From: Vicugna pacos
Taxonomy: Eukaryota > Chordata > Mammalia > Artiodactyla > Camelidae
Length of the DNA stretch: 64,000 nt
Reading direction: 5' to 3'
Assembly: GCF_048564905.1 (NCBI RefSeq)
Contig: NC_133002.1
Coordinates: 61,685,183 to 61,749,182, forward strand
In this document: positions 12,501 through 24,500 of the stretch, piece by piece
Numbering within the stretch: position 1 is the stretch's first letter
How the letters are laid out: each line of letters begins with the position of its first letter
The notes under the pieces: model-generated
Seen by the model: the letters and a program-made list of their open reading frames with translations, nothing else
What the model was told of the DNA's origin: nothing
The model's database searches: none
Position numbers and translations under genes: made by a program

Positions 12501-15500
12501 TCCCAGCTGCCGACCATCATCGAGGAAGGCACGGCGTTTCGGGTGAGTCCTCTGAGGGCGCCCACGTGGTCCATGCGGCGGCCGCTCCTCTGAACACCTG
12601 GTCTGCAAGCCCCGCTTGGGGCAGAGACGCCCTCTCCAGCCTGGGAGAGATGGTGCGCCGGAAGTGTTTCAGGTCGGGTCACCGGGATTAAACTTAGATT
12701 TCGGCGTGGTCCGCTCCTAGGAGCCTCTCCCCTGCTGCTGTGGGCGGGGATCTGTGTTCCCAGGCTCACTCCCTCATCCCAGGTCCTGAGCCTCTTCACT
12801 GCTAAGGACGTTGGGGATGCGCGCCCTGCTGCCCGGCGGCCGTGCGGACACCTCTGAGGCTGGGGCTTGGCCCAGGCGGAGGTCTGGTCCCCGGGCGAGC
12901 GTCCTGGGTGGGGCCTGGCGGCCTTGAGTTAATCTCCTTCCACTCGGCTCCTGAGGCGACTTGACTCCCCCACCTTGGGCGTCTTCATGAGGGCCCCTCC
13001 GGCCTCCCCTGCCCGTGCCACACCCTTCTTCCGCTCACGGTCCATCTGCTGAGTGTTGGCTGAGGGCACGGGTGAGGCCCCCTGGAGAAGCCCGTGGGCT
13101 TGGAGCAGTTAGACCCAGACCGGCCCTGAGGCTGAGCCGAAGGAGGGTGGGGTCAGGGCCAGAGTCACTGGCCTTCTCTCACACCGTCACCTCGGCCCCG
13201 TGCGCAGCTTATTCCCGCCTTCTGCTGCCGGTGCCTCAGTTTCCTTGTTTTAAATCAGGAATTATAATTGTATCCAATTCAAGGGACACATGAGGCCTGG
13301 AGCACAGAGCCTGTGCGTGACGTGTGTTGGACCTTGGTGTCCACACAGCCCTTGAGCAAGGTCAGAGGCACCGTGTCCGGGGAAGGTGAGGGTCACTGCA
13401 ACAGTTTTCAACTTGTAGTTCACATCACGGCCACAGGGGAGCTCTTAAGGTACTGAGTCAGGGCGGGTGTGTGAGCTGTGTGCGTGTGCGTGTGCGTGTG
13501 CCTCCTCAGATGGCTTCAGTGCCCCTCAAGGCTGCGGTGCCTGGACTGAGAGGTCCTCCCTCTGTTCTGTCTTCTCTTTCCTTCCTCTTTATTGTTTGAA
13601 CCTTTCCATATTTTATCATGGATGTTTTCAAGCCCACAGCAAAGTTGGGAGAATTCTGCAGCGAGCCCCCACCTGCCCCTGCTGAGGGTCTGCGCCCACG
13701 GCTCGGCCCGCTGTCCGCCCACCTACACCTTCAGCGCACCTAAAGCCCGTGTTGGCTCTGAACCCCGGAGGGGCGCCAGCAGGGCCTTCTCTGGGTTCCC
13801 GCGGGTGTTTGGCGTCGCCCGGAGGGACCGGTCCCCCGGCCCGCACTCTTGCGGACCGGGCCCGCTGCCGCAAACACGGCTCAGGAAGCCTCACCGGCTT
13901 GGGCTTCGCTGTGCTCCGCGCCTGGTCTCCCTTGCGTGTGAGGGGGTCGGCGCTGCACGCCGCCGGCTGGGTCGCACGGGTCCCGTGCCCTCCCCCGCCA
14001 GGGCCAGGCCTCTCCTCGGGGCTCTTCACCCGCGTTTCCCATCTGCTACAGTCGCTCTTGCATCTGGAAGTCACCTCACCAACCCGTGACGGGGAGGGCG
14101 ACCTGACGTCGGCCACACACCAGCTTTTTCATTCGGTTTTCACTCCTTAGGGAGCATAACACACACACAGTCCGCAGGCACCAGGTCCGGCACCCGCACG
14201 TCAGGGGTCCCTGGGGGCCCCTCCTGCCCCGGCTCCCGCCACCCCGCCACCCCGCTGGCCTGTTTCATATGGACCCGTGATACTTTGTCGCTGTGGGTTT
14301 GACAGTCATTTTTATTTTCTTAAATGTTGCATTAGGTATTTTTTTACCTTGATTACTGTGTTGTTTTGGTGCCCCTTAAATTTTGGGCCTGAGGCGGGTG
14401 CACAGGTGCGGCCAGGTGCGCTGGTGCCTTTGTGACAGGCGTGCCCAGAGGAGTGGGTTTTCTGGTCACCGGGATCAGCCCAGTGGTCCGGCGGGGCCCT
14501 TTGGGCCCCCCTGCTCTCCGTCCATGGCCCTTGGCACCTGCTTTCAGGCCCCGGCCCATGTGACATGTGGGCCGACCAGTTGGCATCAGAATCGTCCTGG
14601 GAGGCCCAGGACACGTGGCTCGTGACTCAGAGCCTCCGCGCATGACAGGTGAGCTCTCCTCCAGGACACTCAGCCTGGGTTCCGTTTCTCCCCCCGAGAG
14701 TCCGCACAATGACGCTGGCATGCTGAGAGGCCGCTGTGCGGTCTGGCCTGGCATCGCCTGTGCGTCCTGGGGCAGCCCTTGAGCTGCTCCGTGGTGGTGT
14801 TTGGAGTGCAAGTCCTGCTTCTGCTGGGCGGCTGGTCTCACGTGTCAGCTTCCCACTGCTTTGAGGAGCGCAGCCTCGCACGCACTCTGTCAGCTGTAGG
14901 GCAGAGGCCGGGCTCCTCTGTCTGTCTGGGCACAGAGCAGCGTGTTTGCATCCGCAGGGCAAAGCTGACTCCACCTCCCCTCCCTCCCAGACCCACGGGC
15001 TCGCTCGCTCCCTGCCCCGCTGGCCTCCCGCAGGTGCGGGCAGGGAGCCCTTCGCAGGCTTGTGTTTCCAAACCAGCTTGCAGGCAACTCACACTCACAA
15101 GCGAGGAGACCACTTTGGGGGCTGTGTTCCAGTTACAGGTCGTCCTCCAGGTCCGACTGGCTCCACGTGAGCTGACTTGGCAAGAACTTGAATCCCCAAG
15201 TGTGAGAGTTCTCTGCCGAATTCTCGTGTGAGGCTGACTTTTTGTGAGAGCGCTGTGGCTCTGAGCCCCGGGCGTCTGGAAGGCACGGCGTGAGTGCCCT
15301 GGAGTCTGGCTCCCGGGTGCGCAGAGCCCTGCCCATGGCTTATGGAGTCCACACACGCACGTGCCTGCACCTGCCAGAACCTGGGAGTCACGGCCCGCAT
15401 CCCGGCCTTCCCACCCTCCTCCCTCACACACGGACACCCGCTCTCCCTGGGGGGAGGCAAAGACTGCGGCCAAGAGCAGTGGGCGGGGTGCAGAGATTTG

Positions 15501-18500
15501 GAATTCCTTCTGTTTGAGGCTCGGGGGCAGCAGGACCGACCGCGTGTTTAGGGGAAAGGACCCTGGGAGACAGAAAACTCAGCGGTCCCCCTACTTGGAC
15601 TCTCAGTCCCCAGACCTCCCTCCACCGCCCTGGGCACCCCCTTCCTGAGCCACTGCCTTTGTGGTTTCCCTGGCCCGGGTCGTCACCAGTCAGGGCCACC
15701 CCTCCTTGGCGCAAGCGTGGGCACAGGCCGCCCTCCACACCCCACTGCCTGGTGGGCTAATTGGATATGCCCCACTCCCGCTCCCCTCCACCCGACTGTG
15801 GCACCCCCCCAACCTCCCGGAGACAGGAGCCACAGGCGGCGCCTCTGGGAGTCCCGCCACATCAACCACGTCCCTGTGCCCCAATCCCGGAGGGCCACGC
15901 GCCACCCGCCTGCCTGCCGGGGCCCCCACCCAGCCCCTGCCTCCCCCGCCAGCAGCTCCTTCCTCACAAGTACGCCATGCGCTCCCACCTCTGGGAAGAA
16001 ATTCCTGGCCACCCCCCCACCGACCCTCCTTCCCCATCAGCCCCCTCCACGCCCCGCCTCCTCCTGCAGCCACGTTCCTTCGAAAGACTGTTCTTGCGTC
16101 TCCGAGTCGTCCTCTCTCGGGTTTTGAGCCCAGTCGGGCTGTGTGTCTGCCCACCCCCAGGGAACCCCGTTACATCCTCAGCAGTCTCTGGGACCTCTGT
16201 CTCGCGGTCAGCTCTGGACCTGGCCCTGCCTGACTCTCCACAGCCGTGGACACTGCCGGCCGCATCCCCCCCGCAGACCCCCACCCCGGCTCCCCGCCTG
16301 CCCCCGCCTCCCCCACAGGTCTCGTCCTTGGGTCCCCGCCACCTCGGCTCCTCACCACTGGGGCACAGGGCTCGGCCCAGGGTCACTTCTCGTTCTCACC
16401 TACCTTCCAGCTGGATCTGTGTCTCAGCCCAGACCTGCCCCCGAACCGTGGGCTCGTGTAGTGGCCCCCACGTCCTCACGCGCATCCAGCAGGCCCTGAA
16501 CTCAGGCGTCCAGGCTGAATTCCCCGCGTCCTCCCCCACAGTCTTCCCACCTCAGTTCACGGGACCGGCTTCCCCATCCACCGCGTCTGGCGCCCACACG
16601 GCCTGCCTCTCACCTCCTCTGCCACGCTGCCCCGAGTGGGTGGCGGGCGGGAGTGCAGGGCCGGGCTGCGGAAGGAGCCGGGGCCCGACTAACGCTCTGC
16701 TCCTCCCACAGCACAGCCCCTTCTTTGCTGAGCAGCTGACCGCCTTCCAGGTGTGGCTCACGATGGGCGTGGAGAACAGGAACCCACCTGAGCAGCTTCC
16801 CATCGTTTTACAGGTGAGTTTCTTCAGGTCGGCCAGCTCGGGGCCTCCCGGGGCCTCGTCCACCCCAGCCGTGTGTGCGGCTCCCTCCAGAAGCCTTTGG
16901 TGCGGAAGCATCCTTGCCTTGCTGGGGCTCCCCTGGCCGAGTCACCGAGGCTCCTTCTCTGCCCTCCATGAAGCACTGATTTGGGGTGTGGTCGGGGCCC
17001 CGCCTCCCCCCATTGCTGCTCCAGCGAGCTCCTAGCCAGCGTGGCTCCAGGCACCATTGCCCCTTCTCTTTGGGAGGACAAGACGTGCAAATCGACCCCC
17101 GGGGGAAGGGGAGAGGCTGAGCAAGTTATAAACAGGCGGTCGTGGGCGCCACACCCGGCACCCGTGGGTTGTTGACGAACCGGCCTGGCCGCCGTCACCT
17201 CCGCACTTCCCGGGAGGCTGTGCCCCGTGGTGCTGTGCGTCGCTGCCCACGGAGTCCCCCCCTTTCTCATTAATTCCGTTAGTGTGCCAGAACCTGGGCC
17301 CCGTTATCCGTGAAATACCCCCAGTGCCTCGGGGAGTCAGGAGAGAACGCTCATCGGGGACGTCGCGGCCCTCCAGTCCCCGGTCCTCTGTCCACTGCCG
17401 GGGCGGGCGCTCCCACCCAGAAGCTCAGGCTGAGGCCACCAGGGCTAGTGGCTGCTCCGCTCAGGCCCCAGCCCCTCGTGCAGCTGTACACCTCGAAGTA
17501 CGCCTTTGCTCACCAGCCCTGGTGGCCTTTTTCACCTTTTAAAAATACAAGTCGACAGAAGGGGTAGGAAGGAGGGTTCTCGAGGCCCGCAGCGCTGCCG
17601 GGCCGCGTGGCCTCCTGGCCTGGTGGCCCTGCCTGCGCTCGATGAGGCTGTCCGCACTCCACGGGGCCCGGGGGCCCAGGGGCCCAGAAGCCTCAGGCGG
17701 AGCAGGAAGCACCGGAGGGAAGGCGAGACCTTCCAGGGGCCCTGCAGCTCAGGGTGGGTGTTTCATCAGGAAGCCCTGTTTGCTTTCACGGCGCCATTTC
17801 ATTTACAGACCGAATTCTTGGTATGAAAGTACAGGGCTGTGAGGGAGTGGCAGCCGGATGGCAACTGGGTGTTGCCGTGACACACATTAGTGCATCGCTG
17901 GCTCCAGAACCTCTGATCCCGGGCCCCCAGGCGCTGGCCCGTCGCGTCCCCCACACCGGGCAGGGCTTGCGAGGCTGTTTTCAGGAAGCAGCTCTGCCCG
18001 GCGCTCTCAGCCCAGAGACCCGCACGCGGCCCTGAGCATGAGGCAAATGGAAGGTGGCTCCCCGGCAGCTCAGTGTTGGTCTGGGTGTTCGTGTCATCAC
18101 GATTAATCTTCAGTTTGTGACAGACAGAGGAAACCCAGTCCCTCACTGAGCTCGCCACGCTGATCTCTGGGACTTCCCCAGGGCCAGGTGCACCAAAACA
18201 GGGATTTAAGTACAAACACAAGCAAAATTAATTTTGTATCGGGCTTCAGCCTTTTAACAACGTAAATCAGCAGAAGGAGTTGGAAGGAAGACGTCCCGTT
18301 TAGGAACCAACACCAGACGTTCAACCAGGGCTCCCTGCCGCTGCTCAGTCCCCGCCGCACGAAGCCCGGCGTCGCCGAGCGTCTCCGGATGCTGCGTCTC
18401 TGGCGCGGGGGCTGCCCCCCCATGCTTCCCGGGCGTCTCACCAGCGCGGCGGGGGCAGGGACATGGCCTGGTTTCCCCTTCTACGTCTGCTGTCGTAAAC

Positions 18501-21500
18501 AAGACCCCGGAGGGACGCCCGTCACTGCTGGGCGGTGCACGCGGAGAGCAGGTGATACAGACGCCGCGCTGTTCGGTTTCTCGGCCCCGTGGCCTTCTCT
18601 TCCACTGCAGATGGCTCTACTATTTCCTTGAAAAACTGAGTTTTATTCCCGTGGCAGCGTTTTAAACAACAAAGCGACTGAGAGAAAACAGAACCTTTGC
18701 CAGCGCTAGATGTGTTTGATTTTTGACGAATTACACCTCCTTTCACAGCCCGAGACTCAGCTCATCCTGGCCCGTCTAGAAACTTGAACCTCTGGCAGCT
18801 CCGTTTTCTTTAAGGACGAATATAGCCAATGCAGTCACCTCTGAGCGATGGAGACACCCGTGGCTGGGTGCTGGGATGGCGGCGGGGACGTTCACAGGCC
18901 TCACGCCTGCCAGCACTGTGCCCGCTGCGTCCGCTTTCACTCTGAAAACAAGCCACGTGTCACGATCTCTGACCTGTGGATGAGAACCCCGAAGTTCCCT
19001 GGGGGTGTGATTGGAGCCACACTGGCAGGAAGTGAGCCGGTCGGGCCACTTGCCCCCAAAGCTTGCACTTTCCCGCTGTCTGACCTGCCTTCCCGACCGC
19101 GGGGCCCGTGATAGCCCTGGGCTAAGCAGGAGAGGATCAGGTCAGGTCAGACGCCCCGTGAACAGCCCCCAGCCACCTCCCAGCTCCTTAGTCAGAGACC
19201 CCCAGCATCTCCAAACACAAAGCATGCCCCCTGGCGTCCCCCTCGCAGCCGTGGCAGGGACACAGGCCCCCAGCCAGTGGGAGACAGCTCACCCTCCGGT
19301 GGCTGCAGCCGGCCTCCCGCTCCCAACCGTGGGCGGCCCACCAGCCAGAGATGCGTGCTTGGCTCCTCTGCAGTCACAGGCTGCTCGCCCCCGGGGAGCC
19401 CCCCAGCCTCCCTCTGGAGACCCCTCCCCTCCTTCTGCTCCCTCCAGCCTCTCTCGCTGCCTCTCTGTCCCCCATCTGGTGACTCCCCCCTGCAACGAGC
19501 TCCCACCAGCCCGCGTTCGCCCCTCACTGCTGCTCTGTCTGTGCCATCTCCGCTCTCCCGCCAGGCCCGCTCCCCCGGGGTCCACGTCCCCGTGGCCCGA
19601 GTTCCTCTTCTCACACCTCCGGCTGCCGACACCTCCCAGGGGCAGGCACACAGCTAAAACTCACCCTTCCCCTGTCCTGCCTCCAGCCCCTCCCTCCACC
19701 CCTCTGCCCAGCTTCCCCCTCTCACCCGCCCCGTGCCGGCTGGCATGTCCGTTGCTCCTTCCCTCTCGCCTCCTTCCCAGCCTTGTTCCCCGCGTCTCCT
19801 TTCCCTGACTCCACCCTCCGGTCAGTTGTGCCTGCTGGCTGTCTTGGAATGTCTTTCTCCCCATCGGTCATGGCGGCAGCCGGGTCCCCTGGCCTCCTGC
19901 CATCCTGTCCCACGGCAGGCATGCTGGACAGCTCACCTGCGGCTTGTCTTAGGAAAGACTTGGTGTGTAGCTTGGTGTGCAGGCCTGGCTGGTTCTGGAG
20001 CCGCCCCCATCAGACTGGCCACCTGCCCTTCCTCGGACAGCCCCAGCTTTCCCAGCCCCTCTGCCTGGGACCCGGGGACCCCCACGGCGCCCACTGGGAG
20101 GGAGAGCCTTCAGACCCCCAGAGTAGGGGGCGGCCCAGGCTGTGGGTCTGCTGTCACAGTGGTTACTGCAGTGCGGCCGTGTGACCCCTGCTCTGCAGCG
20201 CTGGGTGTCGTGCCAGGAGTGGGCCTGCTGGTCCCAGTGGCCCCAGCACCCAGCCCGGCGGCCGCACACGGTAAGTGCCCCACGCCCTTGGGACGACTGG
20301 GAATCGCGGCGTGTGCGTTCACCCCGGGGACTGGTGCACGTACACACCATGGGGAAGAGCCAGTAAGGTGACTCCATGAGAGCTGAGAACTGATACAACA
20401 CAGGAGAAAAGAGGGAAGTGCGCGGCGGAGGTGGCTGGTGTTAATCTACAAAGAATTCTTTCATGTCAGTAAGAACAAGCCAGATGCTTAGGGGGGAGAG
20501 AAGGGCACGCGCACCAGTTTACTCGAGAAACAGCCAATTAACCTATGAGGAAGTACTCAGCCTCACTTGTAATCAAAGAAATTCAGATTTAAAGGGCATT
20601 CTATTATTATCCATCGTGTAAGCAAGTAATAGTGTAATATGGACGAGTGTTTCCTGGGAGCTTTTAGTCTGACATTTAATGGAACCCGTGTAGGTGAGTC
20701 CTGTGTTACGCATGAATTAAGAGATTAAGGTTCTGAGAAGTTTTTGCCCAAGGCCACCCAGCTCGTGGCACCGGCGCGGACGCGACGCTGCTTGGCGGTC
20801 AGCCTGGCGATACAAGTGTGTGTGCTCTGACCCTGTGACTTGACTTCACAGGTTTGTCCTGAGGGGAGCCACATAAACGTGCAGATACACCCGTTAGGGT
20901 GTTTATCGTAGTGCTGTTTGTAACAGCAGAAATTTGACAACAACTTAAATATCTGGCAGCGGGGAGACTAAGTGAATTGCGCACGTTCACAGCCATGAAG
21001 CTCGGTGCTGCCGTCGGCAGTGTGCCGGTCAGGCGTGTCCAGGGGTGTGGGGGAGAGTCGCTGTGTCTCTTGCAGTCAGCGAGGGGGCGAGAGGCGCAGC
21101 GGTGCACCCGCGAGCACGGAGTAGCGGGGAGGCGCGCACACAGAGAGCCGCGTCTGGAGGTCGGTGTCCTGTGTCGTCAGCGAGCTCTTCCTTAAACACG
21201 CTGAGAAGCGTCTGTCCTGCTTTCTCCAGGCGCCCCTCCTGCGGGGAAGGGGGCGTTTCCCCAGCCTGTCTGCAGAGAGCCGCGCCCGCGCGAAGAGCAG
21301 CGCCCGCGCTCACGCCGCCCCTCTCGTTTCAGGTGCTGCTGAGCCAGGTGCACCGGCTGAGGGCCCTGGACTTGCTGGGGAGGTTCCTGGACCTGGGTCC
21401 CTGGGCGGTGAGCCTGGTGCGTGCTTCCTGCTGGGGGGCGGGGGGGCCCACCGGACCCACGTTACCATCACGGAGTCCAGGGGCCTTGGCCGTGTGGCCG

Positions 21501-24500
21501 AGGGCGGCCATGGAGGTGACCAGTGAGCCCGCAGGCCCCCCATGGGCCACACCCTGTGTGCCTTCCTTGTCGCCGTCGGGGGCCCCTTTTCCGTCTGCTG
21601 TGAGGCTTCGCCTTTTAGGATGGAAAGGGTCCTTGATGGACGCTTGTCAGGGACGGGCTGGCCCGGCCACATGTGGCTCGTGTTCTCTCAGGACAGTCAC
21701 TCAGATTTTAGGCACAATTCTGAAACGCTTTTCTATCATTCATTCTACGAAAGAGTGGAAACGGCCATTTAAAACAAAACACCGACAAAAATAGAGCCCA
21801 GGGGTCCACTTAGTGAACACGAGGGAAAGAGGTGCTGAGAGGGGCCTGGAGGCCAGGGCAGAGCCGGGAGCCCCCACACCAGCTGCAGCGTTTGCAGCGT
21901 ATTTGGCTCTGTTTGCAAATCAAAGTGTGAAAGCTAAAATCGGGCAATTAACCTTCATGAAGCAGTTAGAAGTTTTACATGAACTATTTTATGTTATTAA
22001 AGAATAATTGTCCGTTTTTTCACGTGTGGTAGTGGTATGTGGTCATGTTTTCGTAAACGTGGCCTTGTTTTTTAGAGATGAACACTGTTTACCAAAGAAA
22101 TCACGAGGGCATGCGAGGGGCCAGTGGGCCGGGCCAGTCAGGATGCCAGGCCGCTGGGTGACGGTGGCGCTGGGCGCTGGGCACATGGGAGGTCTCGGGT
22201 CATTTCAGCTCCATTTGTGTGCACTTAAGCTGTTTCGTGATGTACTGTCGACCAAGAGTGGTCGTTGTAGCTCAGCACTGAAGGAGAAGAGGGTAGACTG
22301 AGAAGCAGGAAGAACCTTTCCGCGCCCAGCACCAGCCCGGTACCCCGAGGGGCCTGAGCACGAAGAGCGCGTGGCAGGTGCGCGCAGTGGAGGCCCAGGC
22401 GTCCCCTAACCTCGTGGCCAGCCAGGACCCGTGCACCTGCTGCCGCTGCACCGCTGCGGAAGGGCCTCGGCCGCCTCACTCGTGCTCCTTCAGAGACGGG
22501 GAAACGTGCATTAGTGACGTTTCAGAGGGAGCCTCGTTTATATGGTCAACTTTTTCAAGCTAATTTTGGCCCTTTAAAGAGTTAAGCTTGTGTTAGTTGG
22601 AAATTGTGCCCATGTGCGAAGAGGTGCCAGGTAATGAGGTGTTGTGACAGGTACAGGTTAGGCCCCTAGGTGAGGGCCTGACCACGAGAAACCGACGTTT
22701 GCCCCTCGTTAACAAGCAGGGACCCGGGCCTGCCGTGGGCCACTGGGCTGGGCACCACCCCCTAGCTGTCCTGAAAGGGGGTGCCTTGGGATGTCATTAG
22801 AATTCCGAGAAGTTTCAGATGTGGGCAGAGCAGAGCCAAGGTGACTGACGTAATGAGCTTCGCCCGGTTTCCTGCTCAGAGACACCCGCTCCCCCCTTAC
22901 TCCCAGCCCCTCTGACCATCTGCCTCCAGGGCGACCGGTAGGCAAGAGATGGAGGCCCAGACAGGGTCCCCGTGTGGCGATCACCCTTCAGGGGCCTGGG
23001 GTTTGGTGCTGAGAGCAGACAGGGCCCCCGAGGGCAGGGACGGTGGGTCCCAGGAGCCACAGGTCCCCATGGGGAAAGCCACCCTAGACCAGCTGCAGGT
23101 TGCGGATCAGGCAGGCCCCCGGGAAGGGTCGGGGTGAGGCGGGCACCGTCCCTGGGGAACCAGGGCGCCGTGCCCTGCCCCCGCCGAGGCTCACACTCCC
23201 CCTCCCACAGGCCTTGTCTGTGGGCATCTTCCCCTACGTGCTGAAGCTGCTCCAGAGCTCGGCCCGGGAGCTGCGGCCCCTCCTCGTCTTCATCTGGGCC
23301 AAGATCCTCGCCGTGGACAGCGTGAGTACCACTGTCCTCCCCGGCCTCCGCCTTCCACCACCTCCCTCCCGGGAGGGGGCCCAGCCCTGGTCTGTCCCCC
23401 CAGCCCTCCACTCACCTGTTGTCTCTGGTGTGCTGCCCCCTCCTGCCCACAGCCACCCTCCAGTCAGCAATGACCACCCGCTTCCTTGTGGAGGTGGCCT
23501 GGGGGCGGGAGGGGCAGCGGTACAGGGCCGGGTGGGTGTGAGCTTGAGCCTGTGTGGAGGGCTGGCTGTGTAGGTGACAGAGGGGCAGGCGGCCACAGTG
23601 GGGGAGACCCCAGTGATGAAGCCTCGTGCGTGGTCCGGGCGATGAAGACAGGCCCGTCCACCCGGTGATGAGACAGTGAGTCCTCGAGGGGCCCGTGGAC
23701 ACGAAGGCTCGGGGAGAAGAGAGGGTGGACGGGGATTGTCAAGGGGAGGCTGGGGCGTTGGGTTACAGGACACGAAGAAGGAGGCTCTGGGTTGAGGGTG
23801 CGCACAGGGAGCAGGGACACAGGCCCCGAGAGTGGCTGCGCGCCGGCATTCCGGCCTCAGAGCCCTGGTGCGACACAGAGAGGGGGCCGGGGGCCTGCCG
23901 AGGGTCTGCAGGGGGAAGGGCAGCGCCCATGGGTGGGTCTGCTGCTTGTGACGGAACAGTGACCTGGACGGTCTCTAGTTGGAGACGAGAACCGAGCTTC
24001 GGGTGGGACCTCGAGCCGCCCACTGGGTGCCCACGTGAGTGTGGGTGTCGCCCAGGGCCAAGGGCTTTGCTGTGAAGAATCTCGATTCTCACATCAGCTC
24101 CAGGCTGTCAGTGTGACCTCGCACGTTATTTGCGGATAAGAAAATGGTCATTTAAGGAGCTGCCCAGGATCCTGTAGCAAATCTGTCATGCAAGCGCCGT
24201 GATCTGCGTGGTGCCCTTTCCACCCACGGGAGGGGGGTCCAGCAGAGCCGCAGAGCAGGGGGCAGGAGGCGGGGCATCACCGTGCAGAGTGGAGGCCGGT
24301 CCCGGCTCCGCAGGAGGAGGGGGTGGGGGCCTCGGCTCAGTGTGTCGGCCCCTCCTCCGTCCAGGCCCCTGCGCCACTGCCACCGCCCACTGCCCGGGAC
24401 TCTGTGCCGCTCACACCCTCGGGCTCCCACGCCAGCACTGCTGGCCCGGAGGTGACAGACCCCACTATGCTCACACACCGGTCCTGCACACGGCTGCCTC

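Larger units (their letters stand above)
12543..16711 (+). other. RPTOR: RPTOR intron 10
   Basis: A 4.2-kb intron. It holds a GT-rich simple repeat (13467-13502) and a CpG-dense patch (13745-14035). A C-rich stretch with long pyrimidine runs covers about 15580-16700 and leads into the exon 11 acceptor. A T-rich patch lies at 14300-14380. No named transposon is recognised. Confidence 0.85.
16814..21332 (+). other. RPTOR: RPTOR intron 11
   Basis: A 4.5-kb intron. 16814-20440 is GC-rich and without recognised repeats, with a strongly pyrimidine-rich block at about 19150-19830. 20450-21010 holds an old LINE fragment with a MIR inside it. The pyrimidine-rich block gives long open frames on both strands with no protein similarity that I recognise. 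Confidence 0.85.
21417..23210 (+). other. RPTOR: RPTOR intron 12
   Basis: A 1.8-kb intron. The middle (21880-22700) is unusually AT-rich and free of recognised repeats, and two candidate conserved elements are listed there. The ends are GC-rich. A short open frame at 21813-22007 overlaps the AT-rich part and is not considered coding. Confidence 0.85.

Noticed and set aside
14281-14380. T-rich patch that might be an old DNA-transposon or LINE end
   Set aside because: The words 'cccttaaattttgggcctga' feel repeat-like, but I could not tie them to a family with any confidence.
15761-17035. 424-codon open frame on the + strand
   Set aside because: It is open because the intron is C-rich. It reads through exon 11 in the correct frame but continues into both flanking introns across good splice sites. 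No other domain is recognisable.
19150-19830. Long pyrimidine-rich block as a possible promoter or triplex element
   Set aside because: It is mixed C/T with many interruptions and no mirror symmetry, so ordinary GC-rich intron sequence is the simpler reading.
21813-22007. 64-codon frame with a non-GC-rich translation (ends [10 protein letters not shown])
   Set aside because: Tempting because its composition is protein-like, but it is short, lies inside an AT-rich candidate regulatory block, has no splice partner and matches no family I know.
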